Positions 23,501 through 37,000 of a stretch of 64,000 nucleotides of DNA are shown piece by piece; positions within the stretch are counted from its first letter, which is position 1; each line of letters starts with the position of its first letter. Source of the stretch: Hibiscus mutabilis (lineage: Eukaryota; Streptophyta; Magnoliopsida; Malvales; Malvaceae); NCBI GenBank assembly GCA_019671005.1, contig CM033732.1, forward strand, positions 48,969,392 through 49,033,391, in the 5' to 3' direction. Position numbers and translations under genes: made by a program. Below the pieces are notes generated by a model. It saw nothing but the letters and a program-made list of their open reading frames with translations, was not told the origin of the DNA and did no database searches.

Positions 23501-23979
23501 TAACACTTTGAAAAAAGCGTTCTTCATTTCATTTGGGTTGATTTTAATTGCTTAATCTACAACATTCCCTTCCGATGCCATACTTGCATTGCAATGTGCA
23601 AACAGAATTGAAAACCATAATTTTTTTGGCTCCAAATAGAATTGAGAAGAAGCTTAGTTAACTGCACGCTTGTAACCAACAAACTGATCTAATGATAATA
23701 GTAAGAAAGCAATCGGAAAATGAACGGAAATGTTGAGGAGCAGAGAAGTAAAATGTTAGTACCATCGGAGAATTCATCGGAGGAGGCTAAGGAGTGGCTG
23801 CTGCGGTTCTTGGAGAAGAGGTCTAGATTATCGTCGGAATCCCTGGGGAAAAGTAATCCACCGCTCAAACTTAGACGACGACGGTGATGATTTGACGCCG
23901 CCGAAATGTTAGTATTATTGTTGTTGTTGTTCCTGAGCAGAGATTGAGATTCCCTCAGATTACTCCTATTCATCATCAT
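20562..23979 (-). CDS. Ser/Pro-rich basic protein of the At2g40070/At3g09000 (BPP) family
   Basis: Five exons on the minus strand: 23979-23763, 23459-23363, 22665-22536, 22328-21441 and 20966-20562. All have GT-AG borders, the phases agree, and they give 578 residues. The first true ATG is 23979; the frame extends upstream only through a TTG. The N-terminus is Asn/Ser-rich. Conserved family blocks are KHDYDWLLTPPGTPFFPS, a long Ser/Pro/Thr-rich basic middle, PDFLLDTPANLRTTLPDRS, and FGRTITKKSVDMTIRHK at the end of exon 4. Relatives in Arabidopsis are reported as microtubule-associated basic proline-rich proteins affecting cell shape. That role is carried over by homology; no catalytic domain is present. 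Confidence 0.88.
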
Positions 23980-25009
23980 GGTTAACAATTGCCTCTCTCA
24001 ATCTCAATAAAACAAAATGCAGCATTCCTTCTATCTTTCTAAAGAGAAAAAGGAAGAGAAAGAGCGGTAGAGACAGATCGAGATCAACCGCCCAACAGCC
24101 AACGCTAAGCAAAGACGGTGACTCCCAACTCCTGCTCCGTCTGTCACCCTAATCGTTTAGTTTCTTTGTTTTTCGGTTTTTCCTACCTAATTAGGTAACT
24201 AAGAGTAAATTTTTGAAGGAGCATATGTAAAATTAATTTACACAATTATGTATATTTACACTATAAAATTCAACTTCTAAATTATTAATTTTAACCTAAA
24301 AAAATTAATCCTTAAATCTTAAACCTCAAACCCTACATTCTAAACATTAACCATAAATTTTAAACCTTACAACCTAAACTTTTAAACTTTAAACCATATC
24401 CCCTAAAATTAAAAGACACATGTAAACTTAAGTTTACACGACCTGTGTATCAATTTTTTTTCCGGTAACTAATGTCTTAAACATAAGAAATCAAAATATT
24501 ACATCATACATTCCATTCCATTACCTAAGAAATTATGAAAACAAAAATTTCATTCCATTCCTTCTAATATTATATATTTTTTGATGAAGTTCTAATATTA
24601 TATTATATTATATTGTACATTATTTTTTAAAACGCATTACCTACGAAATTATAAAGAATAAAAGTAACAATTTAATTAATCGATCAAATATATTTATTCT
24701 TATATTGTAGCTTATCATTACATTTAAATTTTAATAATTTCTTAACGATAACACCAATTATACTTGCACAATATTTTAATAGGTTGGATTTTGTCCCTAC
24801 AAATCCCAACTATATCGACAATTATTAGGATGGATTTTGCTTGTACATGTGCATGCCAATTGCCATTGCAGCGCCTGGGCAAAATTATGTAACACAAGGA
24901 AATAACAGAATTGCCAGTGCAGGCTATAGTTTTTCTCTCACTCTAAAGATAATCAATATAGAATAGAAGTAAATGTAGTGAAATTTGGGAGTCTAACTTA
25001 CATTAGAGT
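23980..25009. other. Promoter side of the BPP-like gene, then AT-rich spacer
   Basis: 23980-24180 probably holds the leader and promoter of the minus-strand gene (C/T-rich leader in gene sense). Beyond it the sequence is AT-rich and includes the small repeat element at 24225-24452. No gene is supported. Confidence 0.5.
24225..24452 (-). repeat. Small element with degenerate TTTAGGG-like interior, copy 1
   Basis: On the minus strand it starts TGATACACAGG and runs through many variants of TTTAAGGTTTAGG before ending in TTGTGTAAATTAATTTTAC. It matches the element at 55162-55386 in layout and wording but in opposite orientation, so both are copies of one family. Confidence 0.55.
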
Positions 25010-25330
25010 GACCGTATGGTTATAGTTCGACATAACTGAAATATTACAAAATATAAAACTTAAAATGTTACTCACCAACTAAAAATGTTATATTTTTTTA
25101 TAACATTTTAAGTTGCAATCTCACGATAAGTATCGATACTTAACATCAATTTAAAATGTTATCAGAAGTGACAAGTATCAATACTTTAAAGTCAAGTTTC
25201 GAAGTATCGATACTTAACCCCAACCTAAAATGTTACAAAAAAATTTAACAATTTAAGTTGTGAATAACATTTTAAGTTTAGTGTTCTGTACCATTTCGAT
25301 TGTGCCGCACCTTAACCATACAACAACCCT
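25010..25330. mobile_element. MITE-like element with imperfect terminal inverted repeats
   Basis: The left end holds GTATGGTTATAGTTCGACAT and the right end a diverged inverse ending CACCTTAACCATAC. The interior has paired AAAATGTTA / TAACATTTT motifs and three copies of a palindromic AAGTATCGATACTT-type motif (near 25125, 25170 and 25205). No transposase. The target duplication is not clear. Confidence 0.5.
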
Positions 25331-27101
25331 GTTGCATAGAGGTAGGGGCGGATATGTCATTGTGTCTGATAGGTCACGTGACCTACCATTATTTAAAAAA
25401 AATATATGAGATAGTTCTCACGTGAGATTGCTTTCCCAAATTTTTAGTTCATCCTCTTCCCTCAAACTCAACAATTTCGCAAGCTGAGAAAGTAGAAGCG
25501 ATTGGACTTCTTCAATTGGCACCTGAGAAAGTCATTCTTGGATTAACTACGTCTCTCATCTATCAGATATTTGATTCTATGCATTTAGTCTTAGACCAAA
25601 CCTAAATAGGAGATGAGAATTCCAGTTCTTAGACCAAACTTTCTTTTTATTTAGTGAAATTTCAATTGAGTTAGAATTATGAATTTTTGATTATTTTGCT
25701 TTTGTTTTCATTTATTTCTTTTGATTTATTCTCTTGTTATCAGGTATTTAATTCTATGCCTTTAATCTTAGTCTCTTATACCAAACTTTTTTGTTCACTC
25801 TAGGAAATGTGTATGGGATTTAGGAATTTAAAAATCAATAATTATGCAAGCTAGCTATAACCATTTGGTAATGTATATTGTATTTGGAATTTGGAAATTG
25901 ACTTATGCTATCGTATTAAAACATGGGTATACAACTTAAAACCATTTGGAAATAGATGAGAAAGCCTAACATAAATCTAAGATCACTGCAATCTACAGCC
26001 GTAACTGATGTGAGATATAATGCCACTTAGCACTTATTATATAGAAGGATTTAATATGATTGTTAACCTAGATTAGTCTTTGATTTAAAAACTACATTAA
26101 CTATGATAATTTTAAATAGTTCTGCTGAATCAAAATTATAAAAACGGTAAAAAGGAATCATAACCAAAAGCATTTGATGGATCATCATGTGATATGTTAA
26201 ATTATGCCATATGCACCCTATTACATACGAGATGCGCTCTTTGCAAAAATTTCATGAATACTAGCTAGAAACTAAAGGTTGTTGAACAACACAATAATAT
26301 GGTTCTCTTATTTTAAATAATATTTTAATGTAATATACTTAAAAATTTTTGCATAAAATTTTAAAAAATTCTCACAGACCACTATTAATGACAAACTAAG
26401 AGTGAATAAAGAAAAAAAACATAGGACTAGACATGTAGTAATGCTTCCAGCTTGTTCTCAGAACTTGAAAGTTTGATAAAATCATGCTCGACAATGTTGT
26501 TTCGATGTCGAGTGTTTGCTTAAAATGATTTGGTAATGTGCTGTCGTGTTTTGTAAATGTCTGTTTAACAAAATTACCCAGAATTTTTAAAGTAATGTAT
26601 TCTAACTATATGCTAGAAATTTAAGGTTAAAACAATGGCATTTAGAATCCCGAACAACAGCTAACCACCCTGCCCCGTTGTAATATTTTGTGTTCAGTTA
26701 TTGGCTTGAAATGTAGTTTTAAAAATGTGAAACCAATAGCTTCATTGTCCAGTTTAGGTGTTATTTTGTTTGAATTTTAAGCTTCACATTATTTATTTAT
26801 AAACAACATCGTATGAAAGTTTAAAATGGTGTATATGCACCAATAAATAAGTAATGGATGGATCTTCATTAATGTATTTCTATTTACTTTCGCTTCTTTT
26901 GATTTCTAAAACTTTTCTCATAATTTAGTATTTATTGTATTTAAGCATCAGCATATGAAGGTTTAAAATGGCGTATATCACTCTTTTTATGGGCTTATAT
27001 TTTATGAGATTGTATTTATTATCGGTAGGTGAACTAGCAAATATAAATTTCTACATCCGACCCTGCATTGAGGTGTTGATAACCGGCCCAATGGGTACCT
27101 T
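25331..27101. other. AT-rich intergenic DNA
   Basis: No coding frame, RNA gene or repeat family recognised. The segment ends at the left LTR of the Copia element. Confidence 0.5.
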
Positions 27102-27565
27102 TGTTGGATTAAAATCCGCAATTGTAGGCACATATGTAAAATGTATGATGCTATTATAAAGTATGGCACAAAATCAAGTGACCAATTATGTTAGGCGTGT
27201 CATAGGTATTAAAGTGTCATGGAAATAAAAGTGTAGATACCGTAAGATATATTTATAATTCAATGAGGGGTAGAGTTATAAATATTTAATAGTTGATTTA
27301 ATAATCAACTATATAAAGAGGTAGTGGTACCCAAGAAATACGTTAACTTGTTTTTCTCTCTTTCCCCGTCAGGGAGTTTTACATCAAGAGAAAACCTATC
27401 TTCTTGGAAGATCAATACCAAAGATTTAGTCTTTCAACATCAAGATTCAAGGTTTTCTACCAATTAATTCAAGTACGCTTCCGCATTCAGTTTATTGTTC
27501 TTTATGATTTGACATAATAGATCATGGGTTTAGATTTCATATTTATTTATGATTTGATTCTAACA
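27102..27565 (+). repeat. Copia left LTR
   Basis: 464 bp, TG...CA, differing from 39548-40012 by about 20 changes by eye. It contains a TATATAAAG-type box near 27312. Confidence 0.88.
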
Positions 27566-29239
27566 AGTAGCATCAGAGACTTGTCATGTTGAATCATTGA
27601 GGATAGATGGATTCATTCTTAAGGCTCTATGAATTTATATTCATATTGAAATTGTATGTTTTGTTTTATTTATAAATTCAGTTTTAGGGTTTTATGAATA
27701 TAGATGGAATGCATATGTTGTTTTCAAGTATTAATAGTAAGCCGTTCTGTTAGTGTATGTATTGCTCAACGTTTTATTGCGCTAACATTAGGGTATTTTG
27801 ATTTTCTATTACTGGAATCCAATCGGTATATATTCGGATTACTAGTTCTTATTCATTATGATAAAGATTGAAGATTTAGTTTACCGGTTCATCAATCTTA
27901 GGCTTTTAAGTATTTTTTAAGGGGCTATATATTACATGAAAGAAATCGTTTGATTGACTTGTTCAGGGAACACTTCTAGGTGTTAAAATAAATTCTTGGA
28001 ATCATTAAGTTTAGGGTTTCCTAATAACTATGGATCCTTGGGTATGATTTCTTTATATGATTCAATGTTAAGTTAATATTTTTTAAGCACCAATTTAACT
28101 AATGCTTTAAAGACGGTGGAATATTAGTATTCAAATAATAAGACTAAAGTTTGTTATTTGATTCCTCGTAGCATGGCTGAATAAGTGGTTATTAAGAAAA
28201 TATTGGTCATGCTGTTATTGTCACAATATCAATATGTGATTATTTGTTTTCATTTACCATTGGTGCATATTATAGAATTGAGTCAGGTTACAATATGTAA
28301 TTGGTTTAATTTCTTAAGATTATGCATTTGGTTTTAGTTTTAAAATATATATTCAATTTGGATTGATCGAAAATTTTAGTTTTGAAAGTTAGTAATTAAA
28401 AAGAAAAGTTTGATTTGGACTTGGTCGTGGTAAATTTACTGTGACTTGAAAACTTTATAACCAGGTTAGCTCTCGAAGTTTTATATTCGGATTAGCCTAA
28501 TAAATTACGGTTGAATTTGTTAAATCTTGTTTAGTTTTGAAGAGAACCTTTGGCTTAGATTGATTTCACAATATGCTTAATTATGCCATTAATGTTTTCT
28601 ATGGAATATACATTTGGTATTGATTATATTCGATTCAGTTTGATCAAAAGTTTTAATTTATGCCAAAGTGACCACTTTTGTGTAGATTAGTTTATTTAAA
28701 ATATTAAGATAATTGTGGGTTTTTGTAATTCATGCGTTTATTAATTGGCCCAAAGGAAAGTTAATATTTGGCAGAATTACAATGACAACTGTGGCGATAA
28801 AAGTGTGACAATTATAAGGTATTTTATGTAAGCAATACGTTAGTCCAAAGATTAATCTATTGTTTGACATAGTTTATTGTCAATGTTTGATTGCTACAAC
28901 AAGAGTACCGCTTACAGTTAATATTACTGTCCAAAGACTTGATATTAATGTTGTGCTTGGTATCTTGAGGGGAACTAGCCATTATTTTGAATTTAATTGT
29001 TTACTTATGAATATTTATGTGAGCTTGTTTTTATTTTATTTACTTATTTTTGTTCTATATTTAGGTAATTTATCTTTGTTGTCACAGTATCTGTTAAATA
29101 CATTCTACATTCATGTTTAGTGAAACTAGTTTCAAGGAATAAAAAAGACACTTACATATAGTATTTGGTTGTATGAACATAGACTTTGCACTAAGGGAAG
29201 AATAACTTGCACCTCTCACCGCGGTAAGCACCCATAAAA

Positions 29240-29607
29240 GGGATTTTGAGATGTGAGATTGTTCAAATCGCACGAGTCTAATGATTATAATGAATAACAT
29301 TCTATAAGTCTTTAGGAGTAAAAAAAATCTAAAGAGATTACTCATATTAAGGGTTTCCTTGACGAAATTAAAAAATGTTTTACCTAAAATATTAAGGTTA
29401 AGATGACATCACTTATGCCTTCTTTGATGTCTATGAAGTATAAGGGTCAAGGAAATGTGAGGGAGTACATTATGAAAATGTTTAATATTTTTTCAAAATT
29501 TAAGGCACATAAGATCGAACTTTCTAACAATTGTTTGTTCGTATGGCTTTAGCACCGCTTCCTATACAGTTTAACCAATTCAAGTTACAATTGTCAAAGG
29601 GAGAAAT
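29240..29607 (+). pseudogene. Copia gag, 5' part
   Basis: The frame near 29403 reads MTSLMPSLMSMKYKGQGN then VREYIMKMFNIFSKFKAHK, the UBN2/gag-polypeptide pattern of plant Copia elements. Upstream pieces (about 29240-29400) also fit but are shifted and stopped. The frame ends at the Gypsy insertion site. Confidence 0.75.
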
Positions 29608-32600
29608 TGTAACACCTTGTTTGGAAAAAAAAGGGTTAAAAAAATAAAAAAATGAGAGTTTGCAGCCAAGGGGGTTTGAACCCGTGACCTTAGCTACAAA
29701 CAACCAAAGGCGTAACCAGTTAAACCAAGGCCCATATTTGTTATGGTTTACTTAAATTAAGTGAAAACCTTAACGTGGTTCAGATATCCTGAAAAGGATA
29801 AAACCAAGTATGACACTTCATCCTCCCCCATTCGAATCAATTCACCCAAAAACCCCCAATTATTTTTTTCTCCATTTTCAACCTATCCGGCCACCACCAT
29901 ATCTGCCGCCACTACCCACCCGTGCTGTGCACCGTTGCCGTCAATGTGCTCGTCGCCCTTTGCCGTTTGCAACCCCGGTCACCACGCGCCGTCTGGCCGT
30001 TCAGTCCGCCGTGGAGAAGCATTTAAAGCTTCAACAAAACCCTTCTCCTCCGTCAAAAATTTTTGTTCAGATTCTGGCTATTTTCAACACTGGTGACTCA
30101 CGGCATCACCAGCATCGGTATCCCCGCATCGTGGCGAACCTGACCCAATCGCTCGATCGTCCAACTGGCCACGATCGGGCCTTCATATGTGTTCGACCGA
30201 TCTGGTAAGTGGGAAATTGCAGTTCTTTATATCCGAGCTTAGAGAGGGCGTCGAATTCAGGATTCGAGAATGATCTAATGGAGTACCTTGGATGTACAGA
30301 TGTAACACCGAATCAAGGTAATACATTACTACCTTTGGCATGCTTTATGAAACATGTTGGTAATCGGTTAAGGTATGCATGATTGTGATTAAGTGAAATT
30401 TCAACTCTTCTTGTGTTAATTTGATTACGAAATAAAAAGAAAATAGTAATCTGGATAAGATTAAACTATTTGAAAGAGAAGTTTAATAAACCGCAAGGAT
30501 CTTGAGTTCAGTAAATGATTAATGAGACAAATAATCTCCTGATTTAATTAATAGAATTTAAAGATTTGATATTTAAATTATTTCGTTAAGAAATGATGAA
30601 AATACTCATCAGAAGTGCGAATGAATTAAATACCCCATAACAAAGAAAATATTCTGAAATTTTATACCCGACTTGATAAAAATATAACTTTATCTGAAAT
30701 CCCAGTTCTATTGGGAAAGACTTCAGTATCAAGATGCAATATGTATGATATCAAAACACTTGGATTACTCGAACCCTGGACAAACACTTGAAGATAATTA
30801 ATGGAATATTCTGTGTATTCCTAAACTGATCCAAATGACAGTAGAGAATGAATTGATTTGGATGATTGAAATGACCGAAATAACGTCAGACACTAAAATT
30901 ACTAAATTAAATAAAGTGTTTGGGAATATCGAAAGTACCTGAATGGCTGAAATATTTTCAAGCATCGAATTTGCTAAAATTTTCTAGAATGACGGATATG
31001 CCCTTGAGTTTCAGAAATGAATAAAATATACGAAGGGATCAAAGATAAGTCATAATATCTGTAAAGATTAAAATATATTTGTGCACCAAAAATTTCAATG
31101 ACTAAGACATCCGTAACCCCTTGAATAATTAAATTACCCTATTATTGTGGCATAAATGTATACCCATGATAAGTCTTAATTCAGATAAGGTGTGATAACT
31201 GTATTGTTTCTAAAGGATGAGGAACCAAATCTTGAAATGTTGGCCATCTCTAATACTACTGTAAAGTTGGTTTATCAAATGTAAAGAAATGTTCGACTAT
31301 GCGGTGGAAGATCAGTAATGAATATGATGAAGATGGGTACAGCTTATGATGATGTTATTATTAAGGGAAGAACGCTCGTGGGTCGTATCTATCGGAACTC
31401 TGGGAACCACGTTAATATGGGTTATGGTTAAAGCGAATGATGGTGAAAGTTGAATTAGCCGCTTAAAATCACATACGTTGCGAGTTCAATTTTAACCCTC
31501 TTGGGTTGATGTACCAAATTGCTATTGGGAGTCAAAATACCCTTACGAGCAAATTGGCTGGTACTCTCCGAGTATATTTAAAATCTTGAATAAATCTGTT
31601 ATACTCAAAACCTCGTATAACCATGAAATACTGAAATTTTAAGAATGACCATGAAGTACGAAACCCTGAGTACCTGAATGATGATGATGATTATCAGACT
31701 CTTTGAATAAGTTCATTAATCCTGAAGTCAGTATAGCATGGAATAAAGTTCAGTATATTTCATCTGTATTTATTAAGGTTCTCTAAGTGATAAATTGAAC
31801 CATCTGGTGTGTTCCTTACACATGTATATTTTCTACATTTTGTAACTAAAATCTCTCTCTAATCCAAACCATGAATCATGTCTGTTAACAACAACAACAA
31901 CAACAACAACAACAAACAACAATAATAAATATACCATTATGTCTGATATGAAAAATATGCTCTCTGACTTCTGATATTCGGGGAATATATGTATGATTAC
32001 TGTTTTTCCTATTCCGTCTGTCTACTAAACTATCTGATTTGGGGTATTTCTGGGATATGATTGAAGAATCTGTAGGCTCAGCACTGGTAAGTCCTTCTGG
32101 ACCTAAGGCATCCCCTTAGGTAAGCTCTTAGGCTCAATGGGCCTAAGGTAAGTCTTTCTGTAAGCTCCTACGCCCAATAGGCCTAGGGTAAGTCTTTCTG
32201 GATACTGTTCTGGAATATTACATGTCGGTGTATGGTTGAAGGGTAGTTAGGTAAATAAAATAAAACTATCCGTTCCTTTCTATAATTCTACCATACTGAA
32301 TTTATTTACAAAAGTCTGAAATTCTTTATGCTCCGAATCTGATATCATTGAAACACATAAATTTTTGCAGTTCGACTTTCGTAATCTAGACTTCTTCTGA
32401 TTCTTTGGATTATAGGTATCTTGTCTGGTACTCCGATGATCAGATAAAGAATAATCCTATTACCTAAGTATATCGATGTTTCGAATATCAATATCTTAAA
32501 TGAAATCTGTTGTTGCTTGGATCATCATATTATTTTTGCTTAGCCATTTACCTGTTTGTGCCTGTAACATCAGATGGTAGTTCTGTATTAATAAGCTTTC

Positions 32601-32942
32601 TGAAGCTCACGTTGTTTTTACCATCGCAGGATAAAAGAAATCTATCTTGGCATAGTGATCGACACCAGTGGTTTGAGTTCCATCGGCGTTACTTTCGGAG
32701 TACGGTACCTGCGTATTAGTGGGCATGTATGTCACGTTTTATTTTATGATTGTGTTTGTAATACGTTTTCTGGATTTCAGTTTGTGTAATGAAATTTTAA
32801 AATAGTTTTAATAGAAATTTTATTTGATAATTTACAATATATGTTTAAGAGTTTTCTGCTGTTTTTGCTATGGGTCGTTCCGGCGACCCGATTATGACCT
32901 CCTAGATTAGGTGTATCGCATAGGCGGGTCTAGGGGGTTACA
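29608..32942 (+). repeat. Gypsy left LTR
   Basis: About 3335 bp. It holds a (CAA)n tract at 31887-31915, a duplicated GTAAGCTC...CAATGGGCCTAAGG block near 32110-32200 (single in the right LTR), and an antisense tRNA-like segment near 29660-29735. A short open frame (about 29810-30208) is also present in the other LTR. Confidence 0.88.
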
Positions 32943-33596
32943 TTTAGTGGTACCAGAGTTTAGAGTTGCATTTTTCTGGGTAGATCGGCCGATCGTCTGT
33001 CATAGGGTGTCTAGTCTGTGCATGCCCCTGACCTTAATCGTACTCTACCAAGCCGGGACTCCGATGTCCAATCAATTCTGGTAATAAGTGCATCTAACCA
33101 CTCTGTCTATAATAGTTTGATCTGTACCTGTAAGGAATGTCGATAATGTTCATCCATGATTTGGATTAACGTAATAAATTTGAATCTGGATGAAGAACCT
33201 GAGATGGTTAGTGCATGTGAAACTGAAGATCTGATTTAGATTAAGAATAAACGTTTGATTAGGTGAGGTAACTGATACCATATTACATGTAACGCTATTC
33301 GATGAACATGACTATGTTTGAGAATATCCTGATGAAAATTTGATAAAAGTATTATGAATTTAAAAAGGGAAGGTGTCTGTGAGCTTGGCGAAAGTGTAAA
33401 TTCTGTGGTTATTATGTTATACACGAAGAAAACATTTGTCTAAAAATTTCTTTGAAGGTAAGTGATTTTCGTTCAAGGTCTTGGTTATTTTTCAACAACA
33501 TAAAGAAAGATATTTCCCTGAAAATTAAGACATGATGGACCGTTATGCATCATCTCTGATCAAAATTTGATGTTTACATCCTGATTCTGAAAGGCC

Positions 33597-33977
33597 ATGT
33601 TGGAGGCATTTAGTACTTATCTGGATTTTAAATACAGTTTATTATCTAAAAAAATTGATGATCAACCTAGTAGAGTAATTCAGATTATAAAAGATGAACA
33701 TCAAGGTCATATGATTAATTTCTGTGATAGTTGGAAAGGTTTTTTATCCCCGACTGAGGTTGTTTATGATAACGGTTAAGAGACAAGTGTTTAGATGGCA
33801 ACGTATAAAGTTCTGTATGGATCCACATGTTGTATTCTGATCAGTCGATCTAAGATGTATGATAGGATGACTTTGGGTCTAAAGTCAGTCCAAGTGATTA
33901 AGGATATTGCTAGATTGATCTGTGACTGTCTGTTAGACTCGAGGAATAAGCATACTCTGATAGGCAAGTTTCAGTAG
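33597..33977 (+). pseudogene. Gypsy integrase fragment
   Basis: Two adjacent pieces with stops between them: KIDDQPSRVIQIIKDEHQGH...FCDSWKGFLSPTEVVYDNG and MATYKVLYGSTC. They match the end of the plant Gypsy integrase core (DGQSERVIQ...W...FAYN, then MAPYEALYGRKC). This is the only coding remnant in the element interior. Confidence 0.7.
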
Positions 33978-34057
33978 GTGAATGAACGGAATTACAGTTT
34001 CTCCATTAACCTGACTCTGAGAAATTTCGAGGATGAAATTTCTTTTAGGGGGAGAGT

Positions 34058-37000
34058 TGTAACACCTTGTTTGGAAAAAAAGGTTAAAAAATAAAAAATG
34101 AGAGTTTGCAGCCAAGAGGGTTTGAACCCGTGACCTTAGCTGCAAACAACCAGGGGTGTAACTAGTTGAGCCAAGGCCCATGTTTGTTATGGTTTACTTA
34201 AATTAAGTAAAAACCTTAACCTGGTTCGGATATCCTAAAAAGGATAAAACCAAGTCTGACACCTTATCCTCCCCTATTCGAATCAATTCACCCAAAACCC
34301 CACAATTATTTTCTCCCTTTTCAACCTATCCGGCCACCACCATATCTGCCGCCACTGCCCGCCCGTGCTATGCACCACCGCCGTCGGCGTGCTTGCCGTT
34401 CTTTACCGTTTGCAACCCTGGTCACCACGTGCTATCTAGCCGTTCAGTCTGCCGTAGAGAAGCATTTAAAGCTTCGACGAAACCCTTCTCCTCTGTCAAA
34501 ACTTTTCATTCAGATTCTGACCGTTTTTGACACCGGTGACTCACGACGTCACCAGCATCAGCATCCCCGCATCGTGGCGAACCTGACCCAACCGCCCGAT
34601 CGTCCAACCGGCCACTATCGGGCCTTCATCGGCATTCAACGGATCTGGTAAGTGGGAAATTGTGGTTCTTTGTATCCGAGCTTAGAAAGGACGTCGAATT
34701 CAGGATTCGAGACTGATCTAATGAAGTACATTGGATCGACAGATGTAACACTGAATCAAGGTGATACATTACTACCTTTAGCATGCTTTATGAAACATGT
34801 TGGTAATCGGTTAAGGTATGCATGATTGTGATTAAGTGAAATTTCAAATCTGCTTGTGTTAATTTGATTACGAAATAGAAAGAAAATAGTAATCTGGATA
34901 AGATTGAACTATTTGAAAGAGAAGTTTAATAAACCGAAAGGATCTTGAGTTCATTAAATGATTAATGAGACATATAATCTCCCGATTTGATCAATAGAGT
35001 TTAAAGATTGGTATTTAAAATATTTCGTTAAGAAATGTCGAAAATACCCATCAGAAGTGCGAATGACTTAAATACCCCCTAACAAAGAAAATGTTCTGAA
35101 ATTTTATACTCGACTTGATAAAATGATGATATTATCTGAAATCCTAGTTCTATTGGGAAAAACTTCAGTATCAAGATGCAATATGTATGATATCAAAACA
35201 CTTGGATTACTCGAACCCTAGAAAAATACCTGAAGATAATTAAGGGAATATTCTATGTATTTCTAAACTGATCCAAATGACAGTAGAGAATGAATTGATT
35301 GGGATGTTTGAAATGACCGAAATAACGTCAGACACTGAAATTACCAAATTAAATGAAGTGTTTGGGAATATCGAAAGTACCTGAATGACTGAAATATTTT
35401 CAAGCATCGAATTTGCTAGATTTTTCTAGAATGACGGATATGCCCTTGAGTTTCAGAAATGAATAAAATATACGAAGGGGTTGAAGATAAGTCAGAATGT
35501 CTGTAAAGATTAAAATATATTTGTGCACCAAAACTTTCAATGACTAAGACATCCGTGACCCCTTGAATAATTAAATTACCCTCTTATTGTGGCATAAATG
35601 TATACCCAGGATAAGTCTTAATTCAGTTAATGTGTGATAACTGTATCGTTTCTAAAGGATGAGGAACCAAATCTTGAAATTTTGGCCATCTCTAATACTA
35701 TTGTAAAGTTGGTTTATCAAATGTAAAGAAATGTTCGACAATGCAGTGAAAGATCAGTAATGAATATGATGAAGATGGGTTCAGCTTATGATGATGTTAT
35801 TATTAAGGGAAGAACGCTCGTGGGTCGTATCTATCGGAACTCTGTGAACCACATTAATAAGGGTTATGGTTAAAGCGAATGATGGTGAAAGTTGAATTAG
35901 CCGCTTAAAATCACATACATTGCGAGTTCAATTTTACCCCTCTTGCGTTGATTTACCAAATTGCTCATGGGAGTCAAAATGCCCTTATGAGCAAATTGTC
36001 TGGTACTCTCCGAGTATATTTAAAATCCTGAATAAATCTGTTATACTCAAAACCTCGTATAATCATGAAATACCGAAATTTTAATAATGGCCATGAGGTA
36101 CGAAACCCTGAGTACCTGAATGATGATGATGATGATCGAACTCTTTAAATAAGTTCATTAATCCTGAAATTAGTACAACATGGACTGAAGTTCAGTATAT
36201 TTCATATATATTTATTAAGGTTCTCTAAGTGATAAATTGAACTATCTGGTGCGTTCCTTACACATGTATATTTTCTCTATTTGGTAACTAAAATATTTCT
36301 CTAATCCGAACCATGAATCATGTCTGTCAACAACAACAACAACAATAATAATAAATATACCATTATGTCTGATATGAAAAATTTGCTCTCTAACTTCTGA
36401 TATTCGGGGAATATATGTATGATTACTATTTTTCCTATTATGTCTATTTTCTAAACTATCTGATTTAGGGAATTTCTAGGATATGATTGAAGAATCTGTA
36501 GGCTCAGCGCTGGTAAGTCCTTCTGGACCTACGACATCCCCTTAGGTAAGCTCCTAGGTTCAATGGGCCTAGGGTAAATCTTTCTGGATACTGTTCTGGA
36601 ATATTACATGTCGGTGTATGGTTGAAGGGTAGTCAGGTAAATAAATTAAAACTATCTGTTCCTTTCTATAATTCTACCATACTGAATTGATTTACCAAAG
36701 TCTGAAATTCTTTATGCTCCGAATCTGATATCATTGAAACACATAAATTTTCGCAGTTCGAATTTCTTAATCTAGACCTCTTCTAATTCTTCGGATTATA
36801 GGTATCTTGTCTGGTACTCCTGTGATCAAATAAAGAATAATCCTATTACCTAAGTATATCGATGTTTCGAATATCAATACCTTAAATGAAATCTGTTGTT
36901 GCTTGGATCATCATATTATTTTTGCTTAGCCGTTTACCTGCTTGTGCCTATAACATCATATGGTAGTTCTGTATTACTGAGCTTTTCGAAGTTCACGTTG

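Noticed and set aside
24300..24420. True interstitial telomere
   Set aside because: No run of exact TTTAGGG/CCCTAAA units; the variants are irregular and shared with a second dispersed copy.
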